Below, one piece after another: positions 28,120-36,244 of a DNA stretch of 58,701 nucleotides (positions within the stretch are counted from its first letter, which is position 1; every line of letters begins with the position of its first letter). This DNA comes from Pseudomonadota bacterium (GTDB taxonomy: Bacteria > Pseudomonadota > Alphaproteobacteria > Caulobacterales > Caulobacteraceae): the NCBI GenBank assembly GCA_021816155.1, contig JAKAZA010000005.1:1-58701 (forward strand), given 5' to 3'. Both the position numbers and the translations under genes were made by a program. The notes under the pieces were generated by a model that was not told the DNA's origin, made no database searches, and saw nothing but the letters and a program-made list of their open reading frames with translations.

Positions 28120-28759
28120 AGGCCGCCCTGGCCAGCGCCTCCCACGTCGTCCTCGCCATCGCGGGACGGACCCGGATGCGCTCCAGCCAGGCCGCCAGCG
28201 GCGAACCCTGCAGGATCTCGGCGCCTTCGGGGCATTGCGACAGCATGTCGATGTGCGAGCCGGCGTGGATGTCGGCCAGCGAGAACGTCTCGCCCGCCAT
28301 GTAGGGGCTCTTCGCGACGAAGCCCGCCAGCACGTCCGTGACGCGCCGCGTGGCCGGCGCGGCGGCGACGGCCGCCGCATCGTCGACGGGAAGGCCGAGT
28401 CGGGGCGCGACGACGCGGTTGAACACCAGCGGAACCGCGCCGGTCTGGCTGAAGAAGTACCAGTCGACCACGCCGATCGCCTGGTTCATCCGCGCCTCGG
28501 CCTTCGGGTCGGACGGCGTCAGCGACGGGCCGGCGCCGATGGCGTCCAGGTAACGCAGGATCGCCTGCGTCTCGTAGAGCACGAACCCGTCGTGCTCGAT
28601 CACCGGCATCCGCCCGAACGGATGCATGGCGAGATGGGCGGGGCTCCGCTGCTGGCCCGGCGTCATCGCCGCGATGCGATAGTCGAGACCCTTCTCGACG
28701 CACCCCGCGACGGCGGCGCGCCCGAACGGGCTGCCGATGACCTGGTGGATGACGATCAT
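28118..28759 (-). CDS. Glutathione S-transferase family protein
   Basis: A 213-residue GST. The N-terminal domain carries IGSPFGRAAVAGCVEKGLDY (with Ser as potential catalytic residue), the cis-Pro motif GRMPVI and the ETQAILRYL gamma-Glu segment; the C-terminal helical domain has SLADIHAGSH. Similar to fungal/bacterial phi-like GSTs. Start at ATG 28759 is supported by length. The 30-base gap to the AHSA1 gene upstream means it could be the third gene of the ArsR-AHSA1-GST unit, all on the minus strand. Confidence 0.9.
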   Translation of the reverse strand: MIVIHQVIGSPFGRAAVAGCVEKGLDYRIAAMTPGQQRSPAHLAMHPFGRMPVIEHDGFVLYETQAILRYLDAIGAGPSLTPSDPKAEARMNQAIGVVDWYFFSQTGAVPLVFNRVVAPRLGLPVDDAAAVAAAPATRRVTDVLAGFVAKSPYMAGETFSLADIHAGSHIDMLSQCPEGAEILQGSPLAAWLERIRVRPAMARTTWEALARAA

Positions 28760-28789
28760 GCTGTTAGCTCCCTTGCCGAGCAGTCGATT

Positions 28790-29263
28790 TCAGCTTGCGG
28801 CCACGCGGCCGGCGTAGAGCGCAAGCAGCCCGCCCCAGCCGTTCTCGCTGTCGAACGTGGCGCGCGCGCCGGCGGCGCCCTCGCCCATCCGTTCCAGGTG
28901 GCGGTGCTCCAGATCGACGCGGGTGAGATCACCCTCGCACGTGAAGGCGACCTCGACCTCGGTGAGCAGGTCCGGGTGGTAGGCCCAGTCCGCGCCGATG
29001 CGCCAGGCCATCACCAGGCGACGCGGCGGATCCCAGACCAGAACGTCGCCCCACTCGGCCTCGGTCCCGTTCTCCAGCAGGCCGTACCAGCGGCCGCCCT
29101 GCCGGGGCTCGATCACCGCGGTCTTTAGCGGCGAGTCGCCGATCGAGTGGCCGCGCGGCCACCAGCGATCGAAGCCGGCGGTGAACACCTCGAAGGCGCG
29201 CTCGGGCGTCGCGGCCACCTTCACGCTCTTGCGCACCGGGGCGGGCCTGATCGTGACGCTCAT
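28790..29263 (-). CDS. SRPBCC/AHSA1-domain protein (activator of Hsp90 ATPase 1-like)
   Basis: A 157-residue START-like (SRPBCC) domain: VAATPERAFEVFTAGFDRWW at the N-terminus, EWGDVLVWDPPRRLVMAWRI in the middle and a C-terminal helix MGEGAAGAR. Family members bind hydrophobic ligands. Its ATG overlaps the ArsR stop by 4 bases, a very common regulator-effector coupling in bacteria. Confidence 0.88.
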   Translation of the reverse strand: MSVTIRPAPVRKSVKVAATPERAFEVFTAGFDRWWPRGHSIGDSPLKTAVIEPRQGGRWYGLLENGTEAEWGDVLVWDPPRRLVMAWRIGADWAYHPDLLTEVEVAFTCEGDLTRVDLEHRHLERMGEGAAGARATFDSENGWGGLLALYAGRVAAS

Positions 29264-29610
29264 CCGTTGTCCTCCTCCAGGAAGCCGCGGCCGGGCGCGG
29301 CGTCCGCCGCGGGCTCATCGAACTCCGCCGCGAACGCCTCGAGCGCGCCGGTCCAGAAACGATCGAGCCACGCGCGCACGGCCCCGAGGCCGGCTGGATC
29401 GATCGCGTAGATGCGCCGGGCGCCATCGGCGCGGTCGCTGACCAGGCCGGCCTCCTTCAACACCTTCAGGTGCTGTGAGACGGCCGGACGGCTGACCGGT
29501 AAGCCCTCGGCGATCTCGCCGACGGGCTTGGGGCCGGACGCGAGCCGCTCGAGGACCCGGCGCCGGGTGGGATCGGCGAGCGCGGCGAAGACCTCGCCTG
29601 AGTAAGCCAT
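29260..29610 (-). CDS. ArsR family winged-helix transcriptional regulator
   Basis: A 116-residue ArsR/SmtB protein. FAALADPTRRRVLERLA is the N-terminal helix; GLPVSRPAVSQHLKVLKEAGLV is the recognition HTH (about 37-58); RRIYAIDP begins the wing. No Cys or His metal cluster is visible (no CxC), so it is of the non-metal 'PadR/SdpR-like' branch that couples with AHSA1 proteins. It probably represses its own operon with AHSA1 and GST through the dyad overlapping its start codon. Confidence 0.9.
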   Translation of the reverse strand: MAYSGEVFAALADPTRRRVLERLASGPKPVGEIAEGLPVSRPAVSQHLKVLKEAGLVSDRADGARRIYAIDPAGLGAVRAWLDRFWTGALEAFAAEFDEPAADAAPGRGFLEEDNG

Positions 29611-29617
29611 GACTTAC
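29602..29617. promoter_or_regulatory. Candidate ArsR operator overlapping the start codon
   Basis: GTAAG (29602-29606), six-base spacer CCATGA, CTTAC (29613-29617): a dyad that contains the start codon of the ArsR gene; another CTTAC lies at 29630. Its placement fits autorepression. Inference only. Confidence 0.4.
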
Positions 29618-29692
29618 CGTAATCATGCGCTTACACACTGTCAACGCGCGGCCATCCGGGCGACCATCGAGACCGCAGGCCAGGGGGCGGCG

Positions 29693-30820
29693 TCAGTTCG
29701 CCAGCAGGTATTCCGGACGCTCGCGCTTCACGAACACCAAGCTCTCCTCGAAGTCGGTGACGATGTCGAGAAGCTCGGGACCGGTCACGATCGGCGCGCG
29801 GCCCGACGGAAAGCGGAAGTTCCAGAAGCTGACGATGTGCGTCACCGCCCCCAGCCGCTCGCCCAGTTCGCAAAACATGGCGGGCGCATCGAGCAGGAAG
29901 TCGCGGAACGCCTGCGGTCGGCCGGCGATCAGGTTGCGGAAGGCGCCGTCGTAGTGGCGCAGCGACGCTTCGGCCTCGTCGAGCGTGGCCCGTATCGCGG
30001 CCTGGAGCGTAGCGCGCGTCTTGCGCAGACGCGCGATCGTCTCCGGGTCGGTCTCCCCGCGGGGCCGCACGGCGCAGATGATGTCCGCCACCCGCGCGAC
30101 ATCCGGCATCGCCTCACGCAGGGTCCATTTATAGTAGAGGAAGCCCTTCCAGCAGAAGACGCCCTCCTGATATTCGGGCTTTTCGAGGCGCAGGGTCAGC
30201 CGCAGCGGTTCGGTCTCGGCATCGACGGTCGCGGAGAGGATCTTGCTTACCAGGCGCGACCCGCGCCGCTCGTCCTTGGTCCCGTCGGCGTAGCAGAGAT
30301 CGATCAGCTTCTGCACCTCGCGTTCGACGAAGCCGAACATCCGCGTCATGTCTGCGTCCGAGATGTCGAAGTAGCATCGCGCCGGATCCCGACCGTGCCG
30401 GCGCAGTTGCTCGCGCAGCAGGAACGGGTCCAGCGACGGCAACCGGTCGATGAGCCCCAGCAGATCGCGGTCCGACTGGTCGGCGCGCCAACTGTCGCCG
30501 AGGTAGTCCGACAGCATGCTGTCGTAGTTGATCTGGTTCACGAACAGATAGCGGCCGCCGAGTTTGAGGTCCTGGCCGTCGATCGGGATGATGACCTTGG
30601 TGGCGGTGCGCCGCGCGTCGAAGAACAGTTCGCCCTCGTTGCGCCGCAGCCGGTGCTTGAGGATCAGAGACTTGTTCAGCATTGGATTCTTGAAGAACGG
30701 CCGCGCCGACCAGGCCGGGTCGTGGCTGCGCCGCTTGTGCACGCGCAGGAGGTTCAGCACGCGCGCCGTAGACGCGCTCTCCTCCAACTGCGCGAGATTC
30801 CTCACGGAGCTGTCCGTCAC
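29693..30820 (-). CDS. Conserved-looking protein of unknown function
   Basis: A 375-residue soluble protein with no signal peptide or membrane helix. It has a charged N-terminus, a strand-like stretch (RTATKVIIPIDGQDLKLGGRYLFVNQINYD, seen around 73-101), a repeated Arg/Asp-rich helical middle (GLIDRLPSLDPFLLREQLRRHG) and a helical C-terminus (RKTRATLQAAIRATLDEAEASLRHY). I recognise no domain. GC and codon use look like the neighbours. It stands alone, with a palindrome 17 bases upstream of the start. Confidence 0.7.
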   Translation of the reverse strand: MTDSSVRNLAQLEESASTARVLNLLRVHKRRSHDPAWSARPFFKNPMLNKSLILKHRLRRNEGELFFDARRTATKVIIPIDGQDLKLGGRYLFVNQINYDSMLSDYLGDSWRADQSDRDLLGLIDRLPSLDPFLLREQLRRHGRDPARCYFDISDADMTRMFGFVEREVQKLIDLCYADGTKDERRGSRLVSKILSATVDAETEPLRLTLRLEKPEYQEGVFCWKGFLYYKWTLREAMPDVARVADIICAVRPRGETDPETIARLRKTRATLQAAIRATLDEAEASLRHYDGAFRNLIAGRPQAFRDFLLDAPAMFCELGERLGAVTHIVSFWNFRFPSGRAPIVTGPELLDIVTDFEESLVFVKRERPEYLLAN

Positions 30821-30836
30821 GTCGTCTCCCGGGAGC

Positions 30837-30851
30837 GTGCCGCCGGCACGA
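30837..30851. promoter_or_regulatory. Perfect palindrome upstream of the unknown 375-residue gene
   Basis: CGTGCCG (30837-30843), C, CGGCACG (30845-30851), a perfect 15-base palindrome 17 bases before the start codon. Candidate operator, or a chance GC dyad. Confidence 0.3.
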
Positions 30852-30961
30852 CCGGCGATACTCAGTATCTTGGACGACGATGCGCGCGCCGCTTTATGGA
30901 AAGCTTAATCCGGCCAGTCATCGCGGCGGCAAATTACTGGCAAAGCGCTGACGAAATCTAG

Positions 30962-31234
30962 TCAGGTCACGTCACGCGCCAGATCTGGGTGGCGGCTGAG
31001 CCAGGCGGCCGCATAGCTGCAGACCGGCACCAGCGTCGCCCCATCCGCCGTCGCCTTGGTCACCAGCGCCTCCATGAACCGGCCCGCCGCCCCGCTTCCG
31101 CGCAGCGCCACCGGAGCCTCGACGTGGTCGATAAAGAGCCGGCGCCCGTCGCGCCGGTAGTCGGCGAAGACGACTTGGCCGCTCTCAATCATCTCAAACC
31201 GTCTCGCGGCCTGGTTGTCCTTGAGTTCCGACAT
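30962..31234 (-). CDS. YjdJ-type Gcn5-related N-acetyltransferase
   Basis: A 90-residue minimal GNAT of the 'acetyltransferase CG' (YjdJ-like) family. FEMIESGQVVFADYRRDG and LFIDHVEAPVALRGSGAAGRFM carry the beta-strands and the acetyl-CoA P-loop (RGSGAAG); the end SYAAAWLSRHPDLARDV is typical. The family lacks the N-terminal GNAT strands and its substrate is unknown. Confidence 0.88.
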   Translation of the reverse strand: MSELKDNQAARRFEMIESGQVVFADYRRDGRRLFIDHVEAPVALRGSGAAGRFMEALVTKATADGATLVPVCSYAAAWLSRHPDLARDVT

Positions 31235-31314
31235 GAATTCTCTACCGTCTCGCGCCAGCGCAGGATCGCGACTATCCTGACGTGTCAGATAAAGGCTCGA
31301 GGACCCCGCCGCAA

Positions 31315-31860
31315 ATGCGCGCCATTGTTAAACTCCTGGCGTTGGTCGCCCTGGCCGGCGCCGCCGGCTGCCACCGGGCCCAGCCGCCCGGCGTCAGCAT
31401 CACGCCGATCCAGTCCGCCGCGAATGGCCACGCGCTCGCGCCCGGCCTGTGGGTCGAGCGCGTCTCCGACCGCAACGGCGCACAGATCAGCAAGATCTGC
31501 CTCGACGCCGCGTCGGCCGCCGCCTTCGCCTCGATGGACCTCGACCTGGCCGGGCGCTGCCGCCACCACGCAATGGCCCAGGCCGCCGACGGCAGCTGGC
31601 ATTTCTCCACCAGCTGCGACATGGGCCACGGCGGCCAGGTCGCCACCGAGGGCGTGATCCGGGGTGACTTCGCCAGCCACTACACGGTCGAGACGCGCAG
31701 CCTGACCGCCGGGGCGCGCAACGCGGCCGCCGATGGCCCCAACCGGGTGTTGGCCGACGTACGTCGAGTCGGCGAATGCCCGGCGAACATGAAGCCCGGT
31801 GATGTCGTCCTGCCGAACGGCGCTCACACCCGGCTCTCGGACATGTCCCGGCGTGCTTGA
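31315..31860 (+). CDS. DUF3617-like lipoprotein (paralogue 2)
   Basis: I chose the ATG at 31315 (181 residues) because it places the lipobox LAGAAGC right after a signal peptide (MRAIVKLLALVALAGAAG). The mature part has ALAPGLWVERVSDRNGAQISKICLD, the DUF3617 pattern, then RCRHHAM and SCDMGHGG, with conserved Cys positions. Only 33 bases separate it from paralogue 3, so they are probably co-transcribed. Probably a periplasmic lipid-anchored protein of unknown role. Confidence 0.72.
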   Translation: MRAIVKLLALVALAGAAGCHRAQPPGVSITPIQSAANGHALAPGLWVERVSDRNGAQISKICLDAASAAAFASMDLDLAGRCRHHAMAQAADGSWHFSTSCDMGHGGQVATEGVIRGDFASHYTVETRSLTAGARNAAADGPNRVLADVRRVGECPANMKPGDVVLPNGAHTRLSDMSRRA

Positions 31861-31893
31861 CGCGGCGGTTTCGGACGCCCCCTGGAGACTGCC

Positions 31894-32517
31894 GTGAGCC
31901 TTAAGACCGCCGCCCTGGTCAGCCTAGTCGTGGCGACCGCGAGCCTAGGCGCCTGCGACAGACTGCCGTTCTTCAGAGTCACTTCGCCCGCTCGCAAGCC
32001 AGGCCTGTGGGAGCAGTCCATGCAGACCGACCGCAGCCCAAGCCCGATCGTAACGAAATGGTGCTTCGACCAGGCCTCCGACCGGCGCATGCCCGTGCTG
32101 CCGAAAGGCCCACGGCGCGCCGGCTTTTGCTCGCGGTTCCACATAGCCAGGAACGGCGGTGCGTACACGGTGGATTCCGTCTGCGGCTTCGGCGGCACGG
32201 CCATCACGGCCCACGCGATAATCAGCGGCGACTATTCCTCGAAGTACACGATCGTCAGCACGGTCGACATCGCCGGCTCATCGAACCCGGCCCGCAACGG
32301 CAGGCACAAGACGACGATCACCATGACCTACCTGGGACCCGACTGCGGGACCGACCTGGGGCCCGGGCAGATGGAGCGACCGGATGGGACGGTCGTCGAC
32401 ATGGCCCAGTTGAGAGGCGGCGGCTTCGGCGGAGGCCATGGCCCGGCGGCTCGCCGCGGCCCCGGCGCCAGCGGCGGCCCTCCCGCCAACTCCGTCAGCA
32501 ACAGCGCGGCGCCCTGA
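31894..32517 (+). CDS. DUF3617-like lipoprotein (paralogue 3)
   Basis: GTG start at 31894; a 207-residue product with signal peptide (TAALVSLVVATASLGAC) and lipobox ASLGAC. The mature domain has KPGLWEQSMQT (the DUF3617 'PGLWE' signature), WCFDQASDRR, GFCSRFHI and DSVCGFGG. The C-terminal 40 residues are Gly/Pro/Arg-rich and disordered. Same unit as paralogue 2. Confidence 0.72.
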   Translation: MSLKTAALVSLVVATASLGACDRLPFFRVTSPARKPGLWEQSMQTDRSPSPIVTKWCFDQASDRRMPVLPKGPRRAGFCSRFHIARNGGAYTVDSVCGFGGTAITAHAIISGDYSSKYTIVSTVDIAGSSNPARNGRHKTTITMTYLGPDCGTDLGPGQMERPDGTVVDMAQLRGGGFGGGHGPAARRGPGASGGPPANSVSNSAAP

Positions 32518-32594
32518 TCCCCCGAATCCGGTGGCTTTGCGGCAGGTGAGGGGGCGCTTCAGCGACGCCGCTTGACCATTCATGCCTTCCTGGT

Positions 32595-32610
32595 TATGGA
32601 TAAATTCATA
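32595..32610. promoter_or_regulatory. Imperfect AT-rich palindrome upstream of second ArsR gene
   Basis: TATGGATAAATTCATA is a near-palindrome in an AT-rich stretch unusual for this DNA, 23 bases before the ArsR start and just before a GGAGG site (32614-32618). Candidate promoter/operator. Confidence 0.4.
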
Positions 32611-32632
32611 TCCCGGAGGTTATTTTTTTCGC

Positions 32633-32956
32633 ATGCCGGACCCCACTGATCTGCTGTTCCGGACGCTCGCCGACCCCACTCGACGCGCCATCTTCGAGCG
32701 GCTGTGCCGCGACGGCGAGCAGACCGTGGCGGCCCTGACGGCCCGGGCTGGCGTCTCGCAGCCCGCCGTCTCGAAGCATCTTGGGGTGCTGAAGCGGGCT
32801 GGGCTCGTGCGCGATCGCCACGCGGGACGGCAGACACACTACAGCGCGCAGCCGTCGGCCCTGGCCCCGCTGATCGGATGGACCGGTCAGATGGCGAGCT
32901 TCTGGGAAGCCCGGTTTGACGATCTTGAAGACCTGCTCAGGAGGATGGACCAATGA
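32633..32956 (+). CDS. ArsR family winged-helix transcriptional regulator
   Basis: A 107-residue ArsR-type regulator, ATG at 32633 preceded by GGAGG at 32614-32618. LFRTLADPTRRAIFERL is the N-terminal helix; GVSQPAVSKHLGVLKRAGLV is the HTH; RQTHYSAQP the wing. No metal-binding Cys. It overlaps the AHSA1 gene by 4 bases (ATGA). With the pair at 28790-29610 this is a second copy of the same module; the two regulators are diverged (not a recent duplication). Confidence 0.9.
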   Translation: MPDPTDLLFRTLADPTRRAIFERLCRDGEQTVAALTARAGVSQPAVSKHLGVLKRAGLVRDRHAGRQTHYSAQPSALAPLIGWTGQMASFWEARFDDLEDLLRRMDQ

Positions 32957-33363
32957 CCGGCATCGAGACCCAGACGCGATCTGTCGTCGTCGAGCGCGAC
33001 ACGCCCTTCCCGCCCGAGAAGGTCTGGCGCGCCCTGACGCAGCCACACCTGATCGAAGCTTGGCTGATGAAGAACGACTTCGAGCCCGTTGCAGGGCGGC
33101 GCTTCAGCCTGACGGCCGACTGGGGCGTCGTCGACTGCAGCGTGCTCGAGGTCGAGCCCAACCGGACGCTCTCGTACACGTGGGTCGCGATGGGGGTTGA
33201 GACCACCGTGACCTGGACCCTGACGCCGTCCGCCGGCGGCACGCGCCTGCGTATGGCGCAAACCGGCTTCCGCGCGGACCAGGAGCAAGCCTACCAGGGA
33301 GCGACCATCGGCTGGCGGCGCTTCTTCACCGCGCTGGAAGAGGTTCTGGCGCGGCCGGGCTGA
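32953..33363 (+). CDS. SRPBCC/AHSA1-domain protein
   Basis: A 136-residue SRPBCC protein: VVVERDTPFPPEKVWRALTQPHLIEAWL (helix-grip entrance), then GRRFSLTADWG, EVEPNRTLSYTWV and the C-terminal helix IGWRRFFTALEEVLA. Ligand unknown. Coupled to the ArsR gene upstream. Confidence 0.88.
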   Translation: MTGIETQTRSVVVERDTPFPPEKVWRALTQPHLIEAWLMKNDFEPVAGRRFSLTADWGVVDCSVLEVEPNRTLSYTWVAMGVETTVTWTLTPSAGGTRLRMAQTGFRADQEQAYQGATIGWRRFFTALEEVLARPG

Positions 33364-33367
33364 GGCT

Positions 33368-34555
33368 TCAAAGGCGCTCGACGGCCATCGCCACAGCCTC
33401 GCCGCCGCCGATGCAGAGCGAGGCGAGGCCGCGCTTCTCGCCTCGCGCCTCCAAAGCCGCCAGCAGGGTCACAAGGATGCGTGCGCCCGATGCGCCGATC
33501 GGATGACCTAGCGCGCAGGCGCCGCCGTTGATGTTGAGCTTCGCGTGCAGGATGCCGAGTTCACGCATGGCGATCATCGAGACGACCGCGAAGGCCTCGT
33601 TGACCTCGAACAGGTCGACGTCGTCGACGCTCCAGCCGGCGCGCTTCAGCGCCTTCTGCATGGCCGGACCGGGCGCCGTGGTGAAGAGCCCGGGCTCATG
33701 AGCATGTGCGCCGTGGCCAGCAACTCGGGCGACCGGCGTCAGGCCAAGCGCCTCGGCGGTCGACGCCCGCGTCATCACGAGGGCCGCCGCGCCGTCCGAG
33801 ATCGATGAGGCGTTGGCTGCGGTGATCGCGCCGTCCTTGGCGAATGCGGGCTTCAGCGACGGGATGCGCGCCGGGTCGGCCTTCATCGGCTGCTCGTCGT
33901 CGCAGACGAGCGAGCGGCCGCTGCGACCGGAGATCTCCACCGGCGTGATCTCGCGCCTGAACGCTCCGCTCTCGACCGCACGGCGCGCGCGCGCCAAGCT
34001 CTCGATCGCGTACGCGTCCATCTCTGCCCGCCCGATCTGGTAGGCGGCCGCCGTCTCCTCGGCGAAGGCGCCCATCAGCTTCCCGCCTTCGTAGGCGTCC
34101 TCGAGACCGTCGAGGTACATCGAATCGATCACCCGGTCGTGGCCAATGCGGGCCCCGCCGCGATGCTTGGCCAGGAGATACGGCGCATTCGTCATGCTCT
34201 CCATGCCGCCAGCGATGACGATGTCGGCCGAGCCGGCGGCCAAAAGGTCATGGGCGAGGATCGCCGCCTGCATCCCCGATCCGCACATCTTGTTCACCGT
34301 GGTCGCCTCGACCGACTTGGGCAGACCAGCCTTCAGCGCGGCCTGTCGCGCGGGCGCCTGGCCTAGGCCGGCCGGCAGCACGCAGCCCATCAGGATCTGC
34401 TCGACGCGCTCCGGCGCGACCCCGGCGCGTTCGACGGCCGCCTTGACGGCGGCGGCGCCGAGCTCGGTCGCCGACGCGCCGGCGAGCGCGCCTTGGAATC
34501 CGCCCATTGGCGTGCGGGCGTAGGCGGCGATGACGACGGGGTCGGCGGCGGGCAT
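33368..34555 (-). CDS. Acetyl-CoA acetyltransferase (thiolase)
   Basis: I chose the ATG at 34555 (395 residues, normal thiolase length), rejecting an in-frame extension of 106 residues upstream. Cys91 (NKMCGSGMQA) is the acyl-accepting nucleophile, GHPIGASG carries the active-site His, and LCIGGGEA the second Cys. It could serve acetoacetyl-CoA formation or beta-oxidation. It converges on the AHSA1 gene, with only 4 bases between the two stops. Confidence 0.95.
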   Translation of the reverse strand: MPAADPVVIAAYARTPMGGFQGALAGASATELGAAAVKAAVERAGVAPERVEQILMGCVLPAGLGQAPARQAALKAGLPKSVEATTVNKMCGSGMQAAILAHDLLAAGSADIVIAGGMESMTNAPYLLAKHRGGARIGHDRVIDSMYLDGLEDAYEGGKLMGAFAEETAAAYQIGRAEMDAYAIESLARARRAVESGAFRREITPVEISGRSGRSLVCDDEQPMKADPARIPSLKPAFAKDGAITAANASSISDGAAALVMTRASTAEALGLTPVARVAGHGAHAHEPGLFTTAPGPAMQKALKRAGWSVDDVDLFEVNEAFAVVSMIAMRELGILHAKLNINGGACALGHPIGASGARILVTLLAALEARGEKRGLASLCIGGGEAVAMAVERL

Positions 34556-34681
34556 GGCGCTACTCCTTGTGACGCCCGTCATGTGACCGCTGAACCGTTC
34601 GCGCGCAAGCGGCGCCAAGATCACTCTGAGTGCGCAAACGCAACGCTTGCGTTCAGCTATGCAAGATCGCACCTTCGCCCG

Positions 34682-35176
34682 ATGGGACGCACGGCAAACT
34701 ATTCCAACGAGCGCTGCTCGGTCGCCGCCGCCTTGTCCGTGGTCGGCGATCCGTGGACGCTGCTGATCCTGCGCGACGCCTTTTTCGGAGTGACCCGCTT
34801 CGACGAATGGCAGGCGCGGCTCGGCGTGGCGCGCAATGTGCTGGCGGCGCGCCTGAGAACACTGGTCGACCACGGGATCCTACAGGCGCAGCTCTACAGC
34901 CAGCATCCGCCGCGCAAGAACTATCTGCTGACGCCTAAGGGGCGAGACCTGAGGCCGGTTATCATGTCGCTGAAGGCGTGGGGCGACAGATACGTCTATG
35001 GGTCCGGCCAGGAGCCGGTCGATTTCATCCACGCCTGCGGGGCCGTTCTCGCGCCGCGCATGGTGTGCGGCGCCTGCGGAGAGACCATTCGTGGTCGCGA
35101 CATCAGCGCCAGCCGCAGGGACGCCGCGACCGTCGGCGAGGCGCTGGCCAAAGCGCCGCGGGACGCGCCGGGTTAA
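34682..35176 (+). CDS. HxlR family transcriptional regulator
   Basis: I chose the ATG at 34682 (164 residues). The HxlR winged helix shows CSVAAALSVVGDPWTLLILRDAFFG, FDEWQARLGVARNVLAARLRTLVDHGIL and RKNYLLTPKG. A C-terminal 50-residue extension contains four Cys (FIHACGAV, MVCGACGE) resembling a zinc ribbon. It is divergent from the thiolase gene (126 bases), so it may regulate it. HxlR members often respond to formaldehyde or quinones. Confidence 0.88.
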   Translation: MGRTANYSNERCSVAAALSVVGDPWTLLILRDAFFGVTRFDEWQARLGVARNVLAARLRTLVDHGILQAQLYSQHPPRKNYLLTPKGRDLRPVIMSLKAWGDRYVYGSGQEPVDFIHACGAVLAPRMVCGACGETIRGRDISASRRDAATVGEALAKAPRDAPG

Positions 35177-35226
35177 CTTCGGTCCTTCGTCGCCGCTTAA
35201 CCATTGCCGCCCTAGCGTCCCCGGGC

Positions 35227-35646
35227 ATGGACCAGCCTGCTCCGCTAGCCAACGTCCGCGACCGGCGCGCCGCCGAGCGCATCCCGACATCGTTGCGCGG
35301 CAAGGTGTTCCCAGGCGCCATAGACTGCGTCGTAGCCGACTTCAGCAAGCTCGGCGCGCGGCTGAAGTTCTCCGGCGATCCGCCGGAGGGCGTGCGCTTC
35401 ACCATGGTCGTGTGGTCGAGCGGGGTGGCGTTGGAGGCGGGCGTGCGCTGGCGCCGAGGCGACGAGATCGGCGTCAAGTTCGACGGCAGCCGCGACCTTC
35501 GCCGTCCGGCGCCGCCGCACCTGGCCGAAGCCCAGGCCCTCTGGATGCAGCGGCGCCCGCGCGTCGGCCGCCGCGCGCTCAACGCCAGCCCGGTGATCCT
35601 GCAGCAGAAGACTTACTGGCCGCGGCGCATCGCCTCACCGCGCTGA
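35227..35646 (+). CDS. PilZ domain protein (c-di-GMP receptor)
   Basis: A 139-residue protein with the PilZ signature: RRAAERIP (RxxxR) at about 13-20 and ADFSKLGARLKF (DxSxxG) at about 37-48. Both binding motifs are intact, so c-di-GMP binding is likely. The C-terminal tail is Arg-rich. Two TTAA half-sites (35173 and 35197) upstream could be weak CtrA-type boxes, but the spacing of 20 is not canonical. Confidence 0.88.
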   Translation: MDQPAPLANVRDRRAAERIPTSLRGKVFPGAIDCVVADFSKLGARLKFSGDPPEGVRFTMVVWSSGVALEAGVRWRRGDEIGVKFDGSRDLRRPAPPHLAEAQALWMQRRPRVGRRALNASPVILQQKTYWPRRIASPR

Positions 35647-35649
35647 GCG

Positions 35650-36087
35650 CTACGCAGAGGCCGGCCGCGTCGGCATGACTCCGGCCAGGGCCGGCCTGCC
35701 GGCGAGAGCGTTCCTTATTCCTTGGTCGAAGCGGCGGCGAACACCGTTCGAAGATTGGCGGCTCCACCGTGTTGAGCGCGGCGAACATCCAAGAGATGGC
35801 GCGCGCTCTCGCGCCCGCATTCGCTGGCAGGAGACCCTCGTGGCGCGTCGCGATGTGCAGCACGATCGCGCCGGATTCGAACAAAGCGACATCGCCTTCT
35901 TCGTAGGTCGGGATCTGTCCGAAAGGATGAAGCGCCAGATGCGCAGGTTGCCTCATCGCGCTGAACGAAAGGAGTCGCGCGTCGTATGGCGGCCCAATTC
36001 CTCAAGAGCCCAGCCCACACGCATGTCGCGCGCCAGTCCCTTGCCTTGATCGGGCGAGCGTTCGAAAGCGGTGACAGTCGGGGTCAC
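35650..36087 (-). pseudogene. Decayed glutathione S-transferase gene
   Basis: Reading down from GTG 36087, the frame encodes FERSPDQGKGLARDMRVGWA and LEELGR, a GST N-terminus, then runs into TGA after HTTRDSFRSAR. Shifting the frame at CGCCATACG gives the expected sequence (R-P-Y-D like, then SFSAMRQPAHLALHPFGQIPT, YEEGDVALFESGAIVLHIA), which continues to WMFAALNTVEPPIFER. The normal helical C-terminal domain then dissolves into low-quality sequence near 35740. At least one frameshift and a lost C-terminus mark it as a pseudogene of another GST. Confidence 0.75.
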
Positions 36088-36244
36088 GGGAAGTCTCCGG
36101 TCTTGATCGCACGGCCCCTCGGAGCGGCTGTCGCCTCAGGTCGCGGCCGCGGCGTTCCAGGCGCGGACAGTCCCCCTCAACACAGGGACGACGCGCGCGA
36201 CGATCGCGTTCCGACACGTTCGGCGCCGTGGATTTCGCGGCCCG

